A stretch of 64,000 nucleotides of DNA from Galeopsis tetrahit (taxonomy: Eukaryota > Streptophyta > Magnoliopsida > Lamiales > Lamiaceae), in NCBI GenBank assembly GCA_963675135.1, contig OY776123.1, forward strand, positions 19,251,840-19,315,839. The letters are read 5' to 3'. Positions 21,601 to 32,742 of the stretch are shown piece after piece (position 1 is the stretch's first letter; every line of letters begins with the position of its first letter). A program made the translations under genes and the position numbers. The notes under the pieces are model-generated. The model was not told the origin of the DNA and did no database searches. It was given only the letters and a program-made list of their open reading frames with translations.

Positions 21601-24600
21601 TTGTTAGGAAGAATTTTGACTGAACTTCACCAAAGATTGTCTCGTCGAGATCTTTTTGTGTGTGTGCCTGAGAACGAGTTTAGTTTATCATTGAAATGTT
21701 TTATTCTGTTGAGCAGAGTTCTCCTATGAGATCCTTGTAGTTAGTTGCCAACTAGAGTTGCCATCTCTATAATCGTTTTGTGACAATAAGCTGAGTTCTA
21801 ATGCAACATGTGACAAGAAATATGGTTCTTGTTCTTGTAAATCTGTAATATAATGAACTTCTATAATCCCATTTGATTTATTTTCAGGTAGCAACTAATG
21901 AAAGAGGAGTTGCATTCAACACACCAAATTTTTACTCAACTCAAGAGGTAATGAATTTTGAAAAATGATCTCATTAGTTTATGGATGCTAGTCTAGTATC
22001 CATCGGAATTGAATTCCGTCCTGTTAACTTCCAAAATTCAACTCTTTTGTCTTTTGACCGGTTACAGCTGGTGAAACTGCTATTGAGCTGATGTATCTTT
22101 TTTTTTTTTTTTTTTTTTTCAATTTTTAATATTTCTTATATATATTTTTATTTTGTCCCGTTAACTTTCAAAATCGGTTACTAACCCGCTGTAACTTATC
22201 AAAGGACTAAAAAGTGAATTTTGAAAGTTAACAGAAAGAAGTTTTATTTAAAAATGGAGTATCCTGAAAGCAAAACTCGGAAAACTTACAAGACTAAGAA
22301 AAGCATTTTAGTTAGATTACATTAGTCTTGGAAGTTTATGGTTGTTGTTCATGAAAATTTCAGGAAATAACTTTCCTCTGGAGTTGGAAAGGCGGAAGCA
22401 GCGAAAGGAATATGCCTCATAATGAGTGGTGTCAAACTGTTCAGCTTGAGCCTGAAGTCATCTCTATGTCCTTTATCCCCATTTCATCTCTCTTGAGTGG
22501 AATTGATGGGAGTGGATTCTTAGGTCATGCTATCAATCTATACTTGCGATGTAAGCAAAGAAAAAAATACTTGATCATCAACCCAGCTAATTCGAGTTAA
22601 AATTCATTTTGGTTCCGTAACTGGTCCTAAAAAAGTTGGAATTTTCAATTTAATCCCATGAGTCCTTGATTGGTCCGATTTTGGTCCAAAAGTCGCCGGA
22701 ATTTGAAGTAGGACGTCGTTTTGGGGCACGCTTTTGTCACATGAGGTGTAAAATTGGTCCCATAAACTTTTACCTTTATCACAGAAGGTCCTAAAACGTG
22801 CCCAAAAATGATGTCGTGCTTTCACAACCATGCGACTTTGGGATCAAAATCTGAGTTAAATTGAAAAAACTTGACTTTTTTGGGACCTTTTGTGAAAAAG
22901 CCAAAAAATTTAGGACCAAAATTGATTTTAACCCAACTAATTTTCATTGTAAACTTAAGTTGATTTTCCGTTTGATCTAAGTCTATTTTTTTATTGACAC
23001 ATCACTTGTGGTTTTATACAATTTTTATGATGCTTTTAGTATAGAATTCATCTTAGCTTCATCTATTTTCTATCTCCTGAATTGTGAATTCTAAGCATGA
23101 TAGGGATGATGTAAATACATTGGTCATCATTGACATGTAATTGTCAGAATAAATTTTGTCTCAAGCCTTTTTTTCCGCTGCTTGCAGATAAGCCACCTAT
23201 TGAAGATTTATATCAGTTTTTTGAATTTCAACTTCCAAGGCAATGGGCACCTGTTTATGGCGACATTCCCATTGGTCCCGACAGAAAGCAGCAAGGTGCT
23301 GCATCTTTGCAGTTCAGTTTGATGGGACCCAAACTGTATGTCAATACTGATGAGGTATACTCTACAATATTTGACTTTGTCTGTCTGTCTGTATCAGTTT
23401 AATCTCCAGACAGGTGCATGCAGTAAAGATGAAACAATGCCCCACTTAAACTGCTTTTCAATTCTTTCAATACATTATTCCATCTGTGAATAAATACTCT
23501 TCAGGCAGAGTCCTCCATACTCAATATATAATAAGCTTATTTATTTAGATTTCAAAGCAACAAGTCTTGTATTTTGATCTCATACAATTAAGGGGCGATT
23601 GATTCAAATCTTTCAATGGGAATGGCAATGAGAATCATCGATGATGAATTACAATAACAAATCGTTACATTGTTAGTGTATTGTTTTAATCTTGGAATAA
23701 ATTTGGACAAAAATGGTTATTGGTTGGGGATAGTGGAATGATTTAGGGTGAGGTAGTTAATTGATAATGATTATTATCTTATTTTGAGTTTCATTACCTC
23801 GTACAATTACCATATATTCAGTTCCATTATCATTCACACTGAAGAATTACGAATTAAGCGTCCATTGATCTCTTGTGGAGACTGACACACAAGTTTTTGT
23901 TTATTGATTGCTTTAGAATTCTGCATTGTCTTTTCATTCATCAGGTAGATGTGGGAAATAGACCAGTAACGGGGCTGCGGCTATATTTGGAAGGAAAAAG
24001 GAGCAATTGCTTAGCAATCCATTTGCTGCACCTATCATCCTTGTCCAAAACCTTCCAACTTCATAATGACTCCAATGGAAACAACACTTCATCCGTTGAT
24101 CAAAGGTATTACGAAAAGGTGAAATGGAAAAGTTTTTCACATATATGCACTGCCCCCGTTGAGTCCGATGATGATCTCTCCATAGTCAGCGGGGCCCAAT
24201 TTGAAGTCAAGGAATCGGGCATGAAAAATGTACTATTTCTACGCCTCCGTTTTTCCAAAGTCAATGGTGCAACTGTTGTGAAGAAACCTGAGTGGGATGG
24301 CTCCCCTTCTTCAGCTCAAAAGTCTGGAATTATATCAACTTTATTTAGTACTAGTAATTTCTCCACAGGACAAAAACCTGCTCCAAAGCTATCTGATGTT
24401 AACATAAACTCTGCTTTATATCCTGATGGCCCTCCTACGCGCACACATACGGTTAAACTTCTCAAGTATGTTGACATGATGGAAATGACGAGAGGGCCCC
24501 AGGACCAGCCCGGGTACTGGGTCGTCTCGGGGGCTAGGCTTGTAGTTGATAATGGTAAAATATCATTTCGGGTTAAGTACTCTTTGTTAGCTGTGATGTT

Positions 24601-24628
24601 GTCAGATGAAGAAATTAAACGGTATTAG
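18611..24628 (+). CDS. MACPF domain protein (At4g24290/NSL1-type), copy 1
   Basis: Seven coding exons with GT-AG introns and consistent phases: 18611-18907, 19396-19634, 20329-20530, 21888-21947, 22364-22550, 23188-23354, 23945-24628, giving 611 residues, close to the usual plant length of about 600. Near the N-terminus (about 26-97) lie GLGYDLTLNLRLKYCK and SINCDKGERMRF. The MACPF signature YGTH-x6-GG is at residues 184-196. The C-terminal half carries PPIEDLYQFFEFQLPRQWAP, GPKLYVNT and GYWVVSGARL, all typical of plant MACPF proteins. In Arabidopsis this family (CAD1, NSL1) restrains salicylate-dependent immunity and cell death; the biochemical role, including pore formation, is unproven. 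No signal peptide or transmembrane segment is evident. The start is the first in-frame ATG and aligns with copy 2. Exon 4 is three codons shorter than in copy 2, and the last residues differ because of an indel before the stop. I prefer the At4g24290 subgroup, but NSL1 cannot be excluded. Confidence 0.93.
19733..20091. mobile_element. PIF-like MITE in MACPF copy 1 intron 2
   Basis: Inverted ends GGG(G/T)GTGTTTG with TTA on both sides (19730-19732 and 20092-20094). A diverged counterpart occupies the same site in copy 2 (44181-44525), so the insertion predates the gene duplication. Confidence 0.7.
21285..21597. mobile_element. MITE family M1 in MACPF copy 1 intron 3
   Basis: Inverted ends of the form AGGGAAAATA...TTTTTAGTC(C/T)TGTAAGTTACC. 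Internal motifs include GGTTGACCAATC and CCACGTCAG. Related copies lie at 45170-45497, 49845-50110 and 62095-62425. Its target duplication is not clear. Confidence 0.7.
22594..22934. mobile_element. Mutator-like MITE in MACPF copy 1 intron 5
   Basis: Ends G(A/G)GTTAAAAT(T/C)(C/A)ATTTTGG are inverted. The flanks AGCTAATTC and AACTAATTT form an imperfect 9-bp duplication. No counterpart is at the same place in copy 2, so it is probably younger than the gene duplication. Confidence 0.55.
23592..23865. repeat. Repeat shared by intron 6 of both MACPF copies
   Basis: Begins GGGGCGATTGATTCAAATC and ends near GAATTAAGCGTCC, so the ends are roughly inverted. A shorter version is at 47706-47880. It was present before the duplication. 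Confidence 0.5.
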
Positions 24629-24651
24629 AAGGACGTTGATTGTGTGATGTA

Positions 24652-24657
24652 AATAAA
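24652..24657 (+). terminator. Candidate poly(A) signal of MACPF copy 1
   Basis: AATAAA lies 24 bases after the stop codon, inside sequence conserved with copy 2. Confidence 0.4.
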
Positions 24658-24695
24658 TAGACAAGTATGTGCAGTATTTCTTTGTGGGATGTTGC

Positions 24696-25364
24696 TAAAG
24701 AACGTTAATATTAATGTGCGATCTTTGAGAAATCTTTTGGCTTGTATAAACATCCTAGGCCGGTAATATCCCAAAGTATAAATAGTCTCAACAATCTAGC
24801 CCAGACCCATGAACAAATTAAAGCGTGAAGCAGAAACCAAAAATAGAATCTTCTATAACACGACAATAATTAAATGACACAAATAGAAATAAATGAATAT
24901 TGTATAAGTAACACTGCTTACACACTAAAATTCTTTTAAGCACACCTTAAATCTTAAGGTATGATCACTTTGGTCGAACAAAATGCTCGTATGCCACTTC
25001 GGTCTAGTAAAGAGATTTAGAAGGGGTATTGTTGTTGTCATTTCACATATAATTTATTTATGGGGGTGTACTTAATATACCTATATATTTTATTAAAATT
25101 TTTTTATCACTTTAATATTTTGTTTGAATGAGCACAGTAACGCTAAAAAATATACAGTCTATTATAATAGAAACTCATAATATTTTGATCCAAATCACAT
25201 TTTCTTAAATTAAAGGTGGTGAAAAAAAAGTGATTGTTTACTTAAGCTATAAATAAAAATATTAGATTTGTAGAATAATTTTATCAAGATATCCCTCGAC
25301 CCTTCTAATCTCATTTCAACATAAAGAATATAAATAAATAAAAAAGAACATAAGTAAATATATA
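24696..25364. other. Non-coding spacer after MACPF copy 1
   Basis: Homology with the region after copy 2 ends near 24,695. The rest is AT-rich with no gene or bounded element that I can define. Confidence 0.4.
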
Positions 25365-25575
25365 CTCCCTCTCGGGGAAAGCTCCCCATGAGCTCCGGGC
25401 ACGGGGGTTAAAAAATACTAATATAATAAGTAGATGTATTAGAGGTGATATGATTGACAGAAAGAATAATATAATGAAATGTGAGAGAGAATAGTTACCA
25501 AAAAAGAAATTTATAGTTTTCATTGGGACAAACGAAAAAAAAAGTTGGATAGCAATTTCACTGGAACGGAGGGAG
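25365..25575. mobile_element. Stowaway-like MITE
   Basis: Left end CTCCCTCTCGGGGAAAG, right end AACGGAGGGAG, with TA outside both ends. About 211 bp. Confidence 0.75.
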
Positions 25576-25637
25576 TAATTGTTTAAAAAATACTATAAAA
25601 TTGTCAAATGAATATAAATAAATAAATTTCAGAAGTG

Positions 25638-26553
25638 GGTTATATGCCCCTCCAACAATGTTAGATACACTCTCCACTTTCATTTATTAATTAAATATGT
25701 ATGTAAAATACCATATTTATCCTTTTATTAAAATATTACAAATACATGCACTTGACCTCAAAACTCTAGCTCTAATAACCCTAATTTTACACCAACCGCC
25801 GCTGCTGAACCATCACCTCCGACAGCCACCGGATCCAAAATATAAAAACTGAAAAAAAAAATCGATGATCGACACTGGTTGGTCGACCATTGGATATATC
25901 GTCGAATCTAATTTGTCGACGAAAAACACTATTGTCGACAACATTTAATCGAAAGAAATGGTCGACCATAAACATTATTGTGGACGACAATTTATCGTCG
26001 AAAATGAAAAATAAAAAAACCAATAAAAACTTACCTGATTCGCAAAAAAGATGAGAGAAGAGCCGTCGGGGAAGAAAGTGGGAACAACGGATGGGTGGTG
26101 GGGGGAGGAGGAGGAGGCGGCAGCGCTTGGCAAGAGGGCGGCGCTGCCTATTACAGAAAGAAAAAAAAAAAAAAAAAACCTAACTTGAACACTGTTTTGC
26201 AAAAAAGAGGAGGAAGGAGTCGTCGGGGAGAAGTTGGAAACTGTGGTTTGGGTGGGGGAGGAGGCAGCTCTGGGCGACGAGGGCGCCGTCGTCGCTGATT
26301 GCAGAAATGGAAAAGAAAAGGGAGGAGGGCGGCGCTGGAGGACGGGGAAGGAGGTTGAAGAAGAGTAGGGGTTAAGGTGAAAGAAAAGAGGAAAAGTAGG
26401 ATTTTACAGTGTACATTTATCATACCAATTTTAAAATAAAAGGGTATAATAGATAATTTGATGGAGTGCATCTATCTTACGTGTATAATATCAAAGATCA
26501 TCACCCTGCGTGTATCGGGGGTGCATCTAACATTCATGGAGGGGTATATAACC
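25638..26553. mobile_element. Mutator-like element related in content to 15722-18252
   Basis: Inverted ends GGTTATAT(G/A)CCCCTCCA with further matching to AATGTTAGAT(A/G)CAC. Inside is a GTCGAC-rich stretch (25860-26010, about four GTCGAC sites) followed by GC-rich blocks (26040-26360) that may be captured sequence. No clean target duplication is seen, so the superfamily call is by analogy. Confidence 0.55.
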
Positions 26554-26580
26554 AACGCCTAAATATGAAGAAGGCCCAAG

Positions 26581-26920
26581 TTAAAATCGCAATCCATAGG
26601 CCCAAGGCCCAAATTTCCAAATTACCTTTAATGCCCCCACTATAAACTGATATGAAGACTGATTCTCCTTGCAAAAATGTATACCATCTAATTTTAAAAC
26701 CAACTTTCCCATTATTGTAATCAATTCTAAACCAAGCTTTATCTGTAGCCATCTACACAAATTGACGAAATGGAACAAAAATTCAACATAAAATGCAACA
26801 ATAATTACACCAAAATTTGTATAAACAAGTATATATTTCCTTGAGCACTCCAAATGTTTGTTAAACACACATGTTGATGGCAGCTTGAATATCCTGTTCA
26901 ATTCTAATAGTTAGAACAAA
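26581..26920 (-). pseudogene. Duplicated unidentified segment, copy B
   Basis: Similar to 13120-13315 over about 200 bp. On the minus strand a TTTGTGTAG string, which could be a splice acceptor, precedes ATG and a 72-codon frame starting MATDKAWFRIDYNNGKVGF. The frame continues beyond the region shared with copy A. I recognise no domain. The pattern suggests the last exon of a lost gene, or an unclassified repeat. Confidence 0.35.
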
Positions 26921-27731
26921 CATTAAAATTATACAAGTCTAGCCTTCTAGGATAAGAATCTACGACACACTAGAATGTCCACCCTTGTTAACGATCATTT
27001 ACTCCAACAACATTTTGAGTTCCTCGAACAATGTAATATTTTACATCAAAAATACATGCTTCTTTGTCCATCTCCCCCCTTCCTCAACTAGAAATCTTGA
27101 AAGTTCTTCACTCGCAATTTTTTTAATATATGCATGAGGGTTAGATAGGACTAGGAGCACTCCAAATTTGAATTAAAAAAAAAAGGTGTGTTGTCTAGGT
27201 TGATTAGTACAAAATTAGAATTGAATTGACATTGGTGCTAGGTTTAGGTTGAGGTTGAGAGGGACGGCTAGAATAATTAGTACATAAATGCTTAATTTAA
27301 TTGGTGTCTGGTGACAAAGATGAGATTTTAATTTGTATGATTCCATCAAGGTCAATTCTTAATTTGGTCTACTAAACAGTACCAATTCTAAATTTGGTGG
27401 TATTATTTTTGCTTCAACAAATCAAATTAATTAATTCAACTTTTCACTTTCATAAACAACTTATGCTTATTTTATTTATCATCTCCCAATAAAACATCCC
27501 AACATATTCATTGTATTTTCCTCCTATTAATGAACCACAATTCTTTCTTAATAAATCACACCGAAATTTGTGTCCCAAAACTTTCAAAAAACAATCAAAC
27601 ATTATTATTTTTATTTTAAAATAATTTTAAACCCAATTTAATTTATTTATTTTCTCGAGGGAGACTCGGTAGAGAATCTTTAGTTATACTGTTAAACAAT
27701 ATTAGCACTCATTTACCAATTTATTTGGAAG
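26921..27731. other. AT-rich spacer before the copia element
   Basis: No gene, RNA gene or bounded element is visible. Confidence 0.4.
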
Positions 27732-27736
27732 GGACG

Positions 27737-27983
27737 TGTTTGAAATTATATTTTCAACTTGTATTGCACAATGTATTATGTACACTATATATAGAGGCTT
27801 AGTTTCTAGAGCCTTCTATAACAACTTGTTGTTAAATAAACAACTAATGCTAACTACCTTTCTTCTACAACTAACTAGTGTGAGGGTTTGCATGGGTTTT
27901 GATCCCATGCATTGTATGCTTTGTGAGGGACCACGTGAGGGTTTGCATGGGCTTTGATCCCATGCATACAACTATACTCAACA
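27737..27983 (-). repeat. Copia 3' LTR
   Basis: 247 bp, TG...CA ends. Contains a TATA-like CTATATATAG and a direct duplication of GTGAGGGTTTGCATGGG followed by a CATGGG/CCCATG palindrome. Confidence 0.93.
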
Positions 27984-27997
27984 CGCCCCCGAAGAAA
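27984..27997 (-). other. Copia polypurine tract
   Basis: The minus strand reads CTTCGGGGGCG directly before the 3' LTR. The G run is the likely plus-strand primer for reverse transcription. Confidence 0.65.
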
Positions 27998-28009
27998 ATG
28001 GACCACAGT

Positions 28010-31000
28010 TTAAGTGAGGTTTAGCCAAGCACTAAGACGAGCGAAACGATTTGGGGCAAGAGGTTTTGTCAACAAATCAGCAGGCTGATCTTATGAGGAA
28101 ATGTATCGTATATCAAGAATGTTCTCTTTGACCTTTTCTCTTAAGAAGTGAACATCAACCTCAATATGCTTGGTTCGGAAGTGAAACGGAGGGCTGAAGG
28201 CAAGAGTGATTGCACCTTGATTGTCGCACCACAGAAGAGCTGGAGTAGTAATTGGAATGCACAACTCCTTGCATAGGCTGGTAATCCATAGAATATCAGT
28301 TGTAGCCAATGCAAGAGCTCGATACTCAGCCTCGGTGCTGCTTCGTGCCACTACATTTTGTTTTCTGGAGCTCCAAGATATTAAGTTTTGGCCAAGTGTA
28401 ATGCAGAAACCAGAAGTGCTTTTCCTGTCATCTAGGCTTGAAGCATAATCCGCATCAACGAATCCCTGTAGCATGAAATCAGAAACAATAGAAAATGAGA
28501 TACCATGAGAAATGGAGCCCTTAAGATACCTAAGAACTCGTTTACAAGCCTTCCAACGGTTTTGTGTCGGATTTTGCAAAAACTGAGAAAGTTTGTTGAC
28601 ACTGAATGAGATGTCTGGCCTGGTGAGAGTTAGGTATTGGAGGGCACCAATGATGCTACGATATAGAGTGTCAAATAAGGGGCTATCTGAGGAGGAGAGT
28701 TGAGTTGAGTGGCAGAGTGGGGTAGAGCAAGGTTTGGAGGAAGCAAGATTGGCTTTGGTGATGAGATCAGTAGTGTATTTGGACTGAGTGAGTTTAATGG
28801 ATGAAGGGGTGACATGAGCCTCAATGCCCAGAAAGTAGTTGATTTCTCCAAGATGTTCCAGAGAAAACTGAGAGTGTAGTTTGTCAATGAGATCTTGTAC
28901 CAAAGAGACATCATCTCTTGTAATAAGTATATCATCTACATATACCAGCAGCAGTGTAGTTTTCCCATGTAGAGCTCTATGGAATAAGTAGTGATCAGAT
29001 GTAGAGTGAGTGAAACCTTGACTGATCAAGAATGCCTTAAGGGTATCATACCAAGCCTTGGGAGCTTGCTTTAGGCCATAAAGAGCTTTTCTGAGTTGGC
29101 ACACATGAGAAGGATGTTGAGCATTCACAAAACCCTCAGGTTGAGCAATATAGACAGTTTCATGAAGTGAGCCTTTGAGAAAAGCATTGTTGATATCCAC
29201 TTGTTGTATAGACCATCCTTTTGAGACAGCAAGTGTGAAGACAATGCGTAGTGTGATAGGCTTGATGACAGGGCTGAATGTATTGAAGTAATCAATTCCA
29301 GCTTGTTGTTGAAATCCTCTAGCTACCAGTCTAGCTTTGTATCTTTCAACAGTTCCATCCTTGTTGTATTTGACTCTGAAGATCCATTTAGTGGTGAAAG
29401 GGTGAATGGTTGATGAAGGAGGGACCAGCTCCCAAGTACCATTCTGAATAAGTGCATCATACTCTAGCTGCATAGCTTGCTTCCATTCAGGTTTGAGGAT
29501 GGCTTCAGAGACAGAATTAGGTTCAGAAATGGGAGTTATGGAGATGAAGGCCTTTGGCTTGAATATGCCAGATTTAGATCTTGTTTGCATTGAATGAGTA
29601 GGAGGAGGTGGTTCAGAAGAGTGGGATGAAAGGGAGTTTTTAGGAGAGGTGGGAGTTGGGAGCTTGTATCTAGTAGAAGATGATGAGGAGTGTGATTCAT
29701 GATGAGGAGAGGATTGATTGGTAGCAATAGGAGATGGAGGCAGTAAGTACCTAGAAGATGAGTTTGTGCTGACAGTAGGTGTGGGAACTGATGTAGGTAT
29801 GAAGTGAGGAAATTGAGCAGAAAATTTGTGAGGTGGAGGAATGGAAGTAGGAGATTGAGATGTGAAGGAGGGGAATTCAGATTCATTGAACTGAACTGAG
29901 GCAGATACATAAACTTTACCAGAAGGATGTAGACAGATATATCCTTTGTGAATAGGACTATATCCCAAAAAGATGCACTTGGCACTTCTAAACTGAAGCT
30001 TGGAGGAGTTATATGGTCTAAGAAAGGGAAAGCAAGCACAACCAAACACTCTAAGTGAATGATAATCAGGAGGCATGAGATATAGCTTTTCAAATGGAGA
30101 TGAATGTTGTAGAATTGGTGTAGGAAGCAAGTTAATCAGATAAGCAGCAGTGGAAAAGGCATGTCACCAAAAGTTCATGGATAGATTGGAGTTAGCAAGC
30201 ATAGCAAGGCCAAGCTCAGTCACATGTTGATGCTTTCTTTCAATTAGGCCATTTTGTTGATGAGTATATGCACATGACAGATGAACTTGAACACCAAGAG
30301 GCTTTACCAATTTATCCACAGGCAAGAATTCAGTACCCATATCATGCTGTAACACTTTGATCTTTACACCAAACATTCTTTCTACTGTGTTCATGAACTG
30401 ATGAAAAACCCCAGCAACCTCAGATTTGGCCATTAAGGGAAACACCCACACAAACCGTGTGAAATCATCCACAATGGAAAGATAGTATCTATAACCATCA
30501 ATAGACATACAAGAAGCAGGCCCCCATACATCCATATGCAATAGCTCAAAAGAAGTAGTAGAATGATGCACAACAGAATTGAAGTGTTTAAGATGCATAT
30601 TGCCAAGTTTACATTCATCACAAAATGTGTCAACAACATTATTACAAGCAATATTCAATCTCTTCAATATAGTAGAAAGAGTTGTATTGCCAGGATGGCC
30701 TAGTCTACAGTGCCATAGTCTCCAACTATTGCAACTAGAATTTCCTTTATTCACATTATCAGCAGATCCATTATTCTTGAGCTTGATCACATTATTGCAT
30801 ACTCTGGAGGAAGTGCCCCTCAAGCAATCAGCACCACCAAAATTGAGAACATAAAGACCATCTTTAAGCTCCCCTCTCAGTAGGATCTTGTGAGTTTTCA
30901 GATCCTTAACAAGACAACAATCAGCAAGAAACTCAATAACAGCATCATTATCTTTGAGAAATTGAGAAATGCTCATGAGGTTTTTAGTAATAGCAGGCAC

Positions 31001-32209
31001 ATGCAGAACATTATCCATCACAACATATCTACTTTGATCACATGTAGGCATGGAGAAATAACCAGTATGTGATATAGGTATAGCATCACCATTACCAACA
31101 ACTAAAGAGTCCATACCTTGATAAGGAGTGGTGATATGAAGATTAGACAGTTGTGAGGTGACATGGTGTGTAGCACCACTATCAATGTACCAAGGAGAGT
31201 TGGAATAGGAGGTGGAGGCATGAGAGTTGGAAGTGGAAGCACCTGAATCCATGGAGCCAGTGAGAGATGAAGTATAAGGAGTGTAAGATGCAGGGTAAAC
31301 TTGATGAGGAGATGCAGTGGTGTGCTGAGCAAAGTTGGCCTGGAATGGAGTAGTCAAGGGAGGGCGATGAGCTGGAGGAGATGGACGAGAGTTCTCAAGG
31401 CCATGGAAGTTTTGATCAAATCTCTTAAAACACTTGGCAGCCACATGATAATTTCTGCCACACAATTGGCAAACAATTCTAGGTTTGGAGAAGACCTTAC
31501 CCTTGCCATGAGGTTTTCCAGAATTATGACCTCTAGTGACAGCATTAGCAGATGGTTGAGCTGGAGAAGCAATGTGTCCACCAACTAGATTCTGTGAATG
31601 AGCATTATGACTTAGGAGCCTCATCTCATAAGCCTGCAGCATAGATTGCACCTCTGGAATCGAAGGAATGGTTCCCCTGGTGGTTAGGGAGACAACAATT
31701 GCATCAAAATCAGCACCAAGGCCTCCTAGAATATACAGCACCAATTCAGCATCACTAATAGCTTGACCAGCATGATGAAGGCCATCTGCAATTGCACGCA
31801 TCTTCAAAATAAATGCATCGATGCTTAGATCATTTTTCCTTAAAGTCTGAAGTTGCAGCCTCAATATCATTGCCTTTGCACTTGATTGTGACTGAAACAG
31901 AGATTCAAATGCCAACCAAAGTTGAAACGAATGCTCACAGCGGCTGACATGCCCTAGCATTGACTCAGAGACAGAGCTTAAAAGCCAGCTGAGTAAGAAT
32001 TGATCTCGGCGTTGCCACGAAACTGAATCTGATTCAGATATAGTCGGATTCTGTGGAACAGCAGTACAGAGAAGAACATCGTCGAAGCAATGTGCTCGAA
32101 CCGACGCAAGAACTTGATTATGCCAAAACGGATAATTGTCATTGTCAAGGCGAATCGAAAGAGTAATAAAACGAGGAAGAGGTGAAGGATTAGTAGATGA
32201 TGTAGTCAT
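28010..32209 (-). pseudogene. Copia gag-pol polyprotein gene with two nonsense codons
   Basis: One frame on the minus strand, probably starting at the ATG at 32209 (MTTSSTNPSP). An upstream in-frame ATG at 32287 is less likely because gag similarity begins after 32209. In order: gag with a CX2CX4HX4C knuckle (31430-31471); protease with WYIDSGATHH (near 31160-31195); integrase with its HHCC region and the DDE-type residues in LLHMDVWGP, LQHDMGTEF and NGLIERKH; reverse transcriptase with YVDD (28931-28942); RNase H with DADYASS and SSTEAEYRA. A TGA at 30164-30166 interrupts the end of integrase, and a TAA at 28091-28093 precedes the conserved DQPADLLTKPL tail, which ends at a TAA at 28010-28012. 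No frameshift separates these parts. The related fragment at 13.9 kb has a sense codon at the second stop position, supporting it as a mutation. Confidence 0.93.
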
Positions 32210-32471
32210 GATTGAATAACAGAGGATAGCGGAAGGATTGAGGATCGAGAAGCTGAAGAAAAGAGAATGAAAAAAACGGTTACACAATGAACATGGCAGT
32301 TACTGTTTATGTGTATGGAAGAAGATAGGCATAGGAGTGTTTGAAGAAACAAAAAAACCGGATGAAGATATGAATGAAATGGTTTGAAGATTCGAAGATG
32401 GTTTGAAGATTTGAAGAAAGGTAGAAGAAGAGAATTAGAATTTGCAAAATCAAACACAAACCATGAGAAAA

Positions 32472-32489
32472 CCTGCTCTCATGATACCA
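32472..32489 (-). other. Copia primer-binding site
   Basis: Directly inside the 5' LTR, the minus strand reads TGGTATCATGAGAGCAGG. It resembles the methionine-tRNA primer site TGGTATCAGAGC with a three-base insertion. Confidence 0.75.
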
Positions 32490-32737
32490 TGTTTGAAATT
32501 ATATTTTCAACTTGTATTGCACAATGTATTATGTACACTATATATAGAGGCTTAGTTTCTAGAGCCTTATATAACAACTTGTTGTTAAATACAACAACTA
32601 ATGCTAACTACCTTTCTTCTACAACTAACTAGTGTGAGGGTTTGCATGGGTTTTGATCCCATGCATTGTATGCTTTGTGAGGGACCACGTGAGGGTTTGC
32701 ATGGGCTTTGATCCCATGCATACAACTATACTCAACA
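32490..32737 (-). repeat. Copia 5' LTR
   Basis: 248 bp. Same structure as the 3' LTR, differing by one substitution (CTTCTATAAC versus CTTATATAAC) and one extra base near GTTAAATA. Confidence 0.93.
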
Positions 32738-32742
32738 GGGCG

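Larger units (their letters stand above)
27732..32742 (-). mobile_element. Ty1-copia LTR retrotransposon, nearly full length
   Basis: The element itself is 27737-32737 on the minus strand. It has two LTRs of 247 and 248 bp that differ by one substitution and one single-base indel, TG...CA termini, a primer-binding site, a polypurine tract and one long gag-pol frame. The flanking five bases are GGACG (27732-27736) and GGGCG (32738-32742), a target duplication with one mismatch. The order protease, integrase, reverse transcriptase, RNase H defines the copia type. Two in-frame stops break the polyprotein, so this copy is probably not autonomous. The tiny LTR difference points to a recent insertion. 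Confidence 0.95.

Noticed and set aside
26095..26471. Proline- and serine-rich open frames near 26.1-26.5 kb
   Set aside because: Low-complexity GC-rich DNA within the 25638-26553 element, with long A runs; no evidence of a protein.
29536..30093. 185-residue open frame overlapping the copia pol region
   Set aside because: It is a frame shadow of the copia gene; the true frame has the reverse transcriptase and RNase H motifs.
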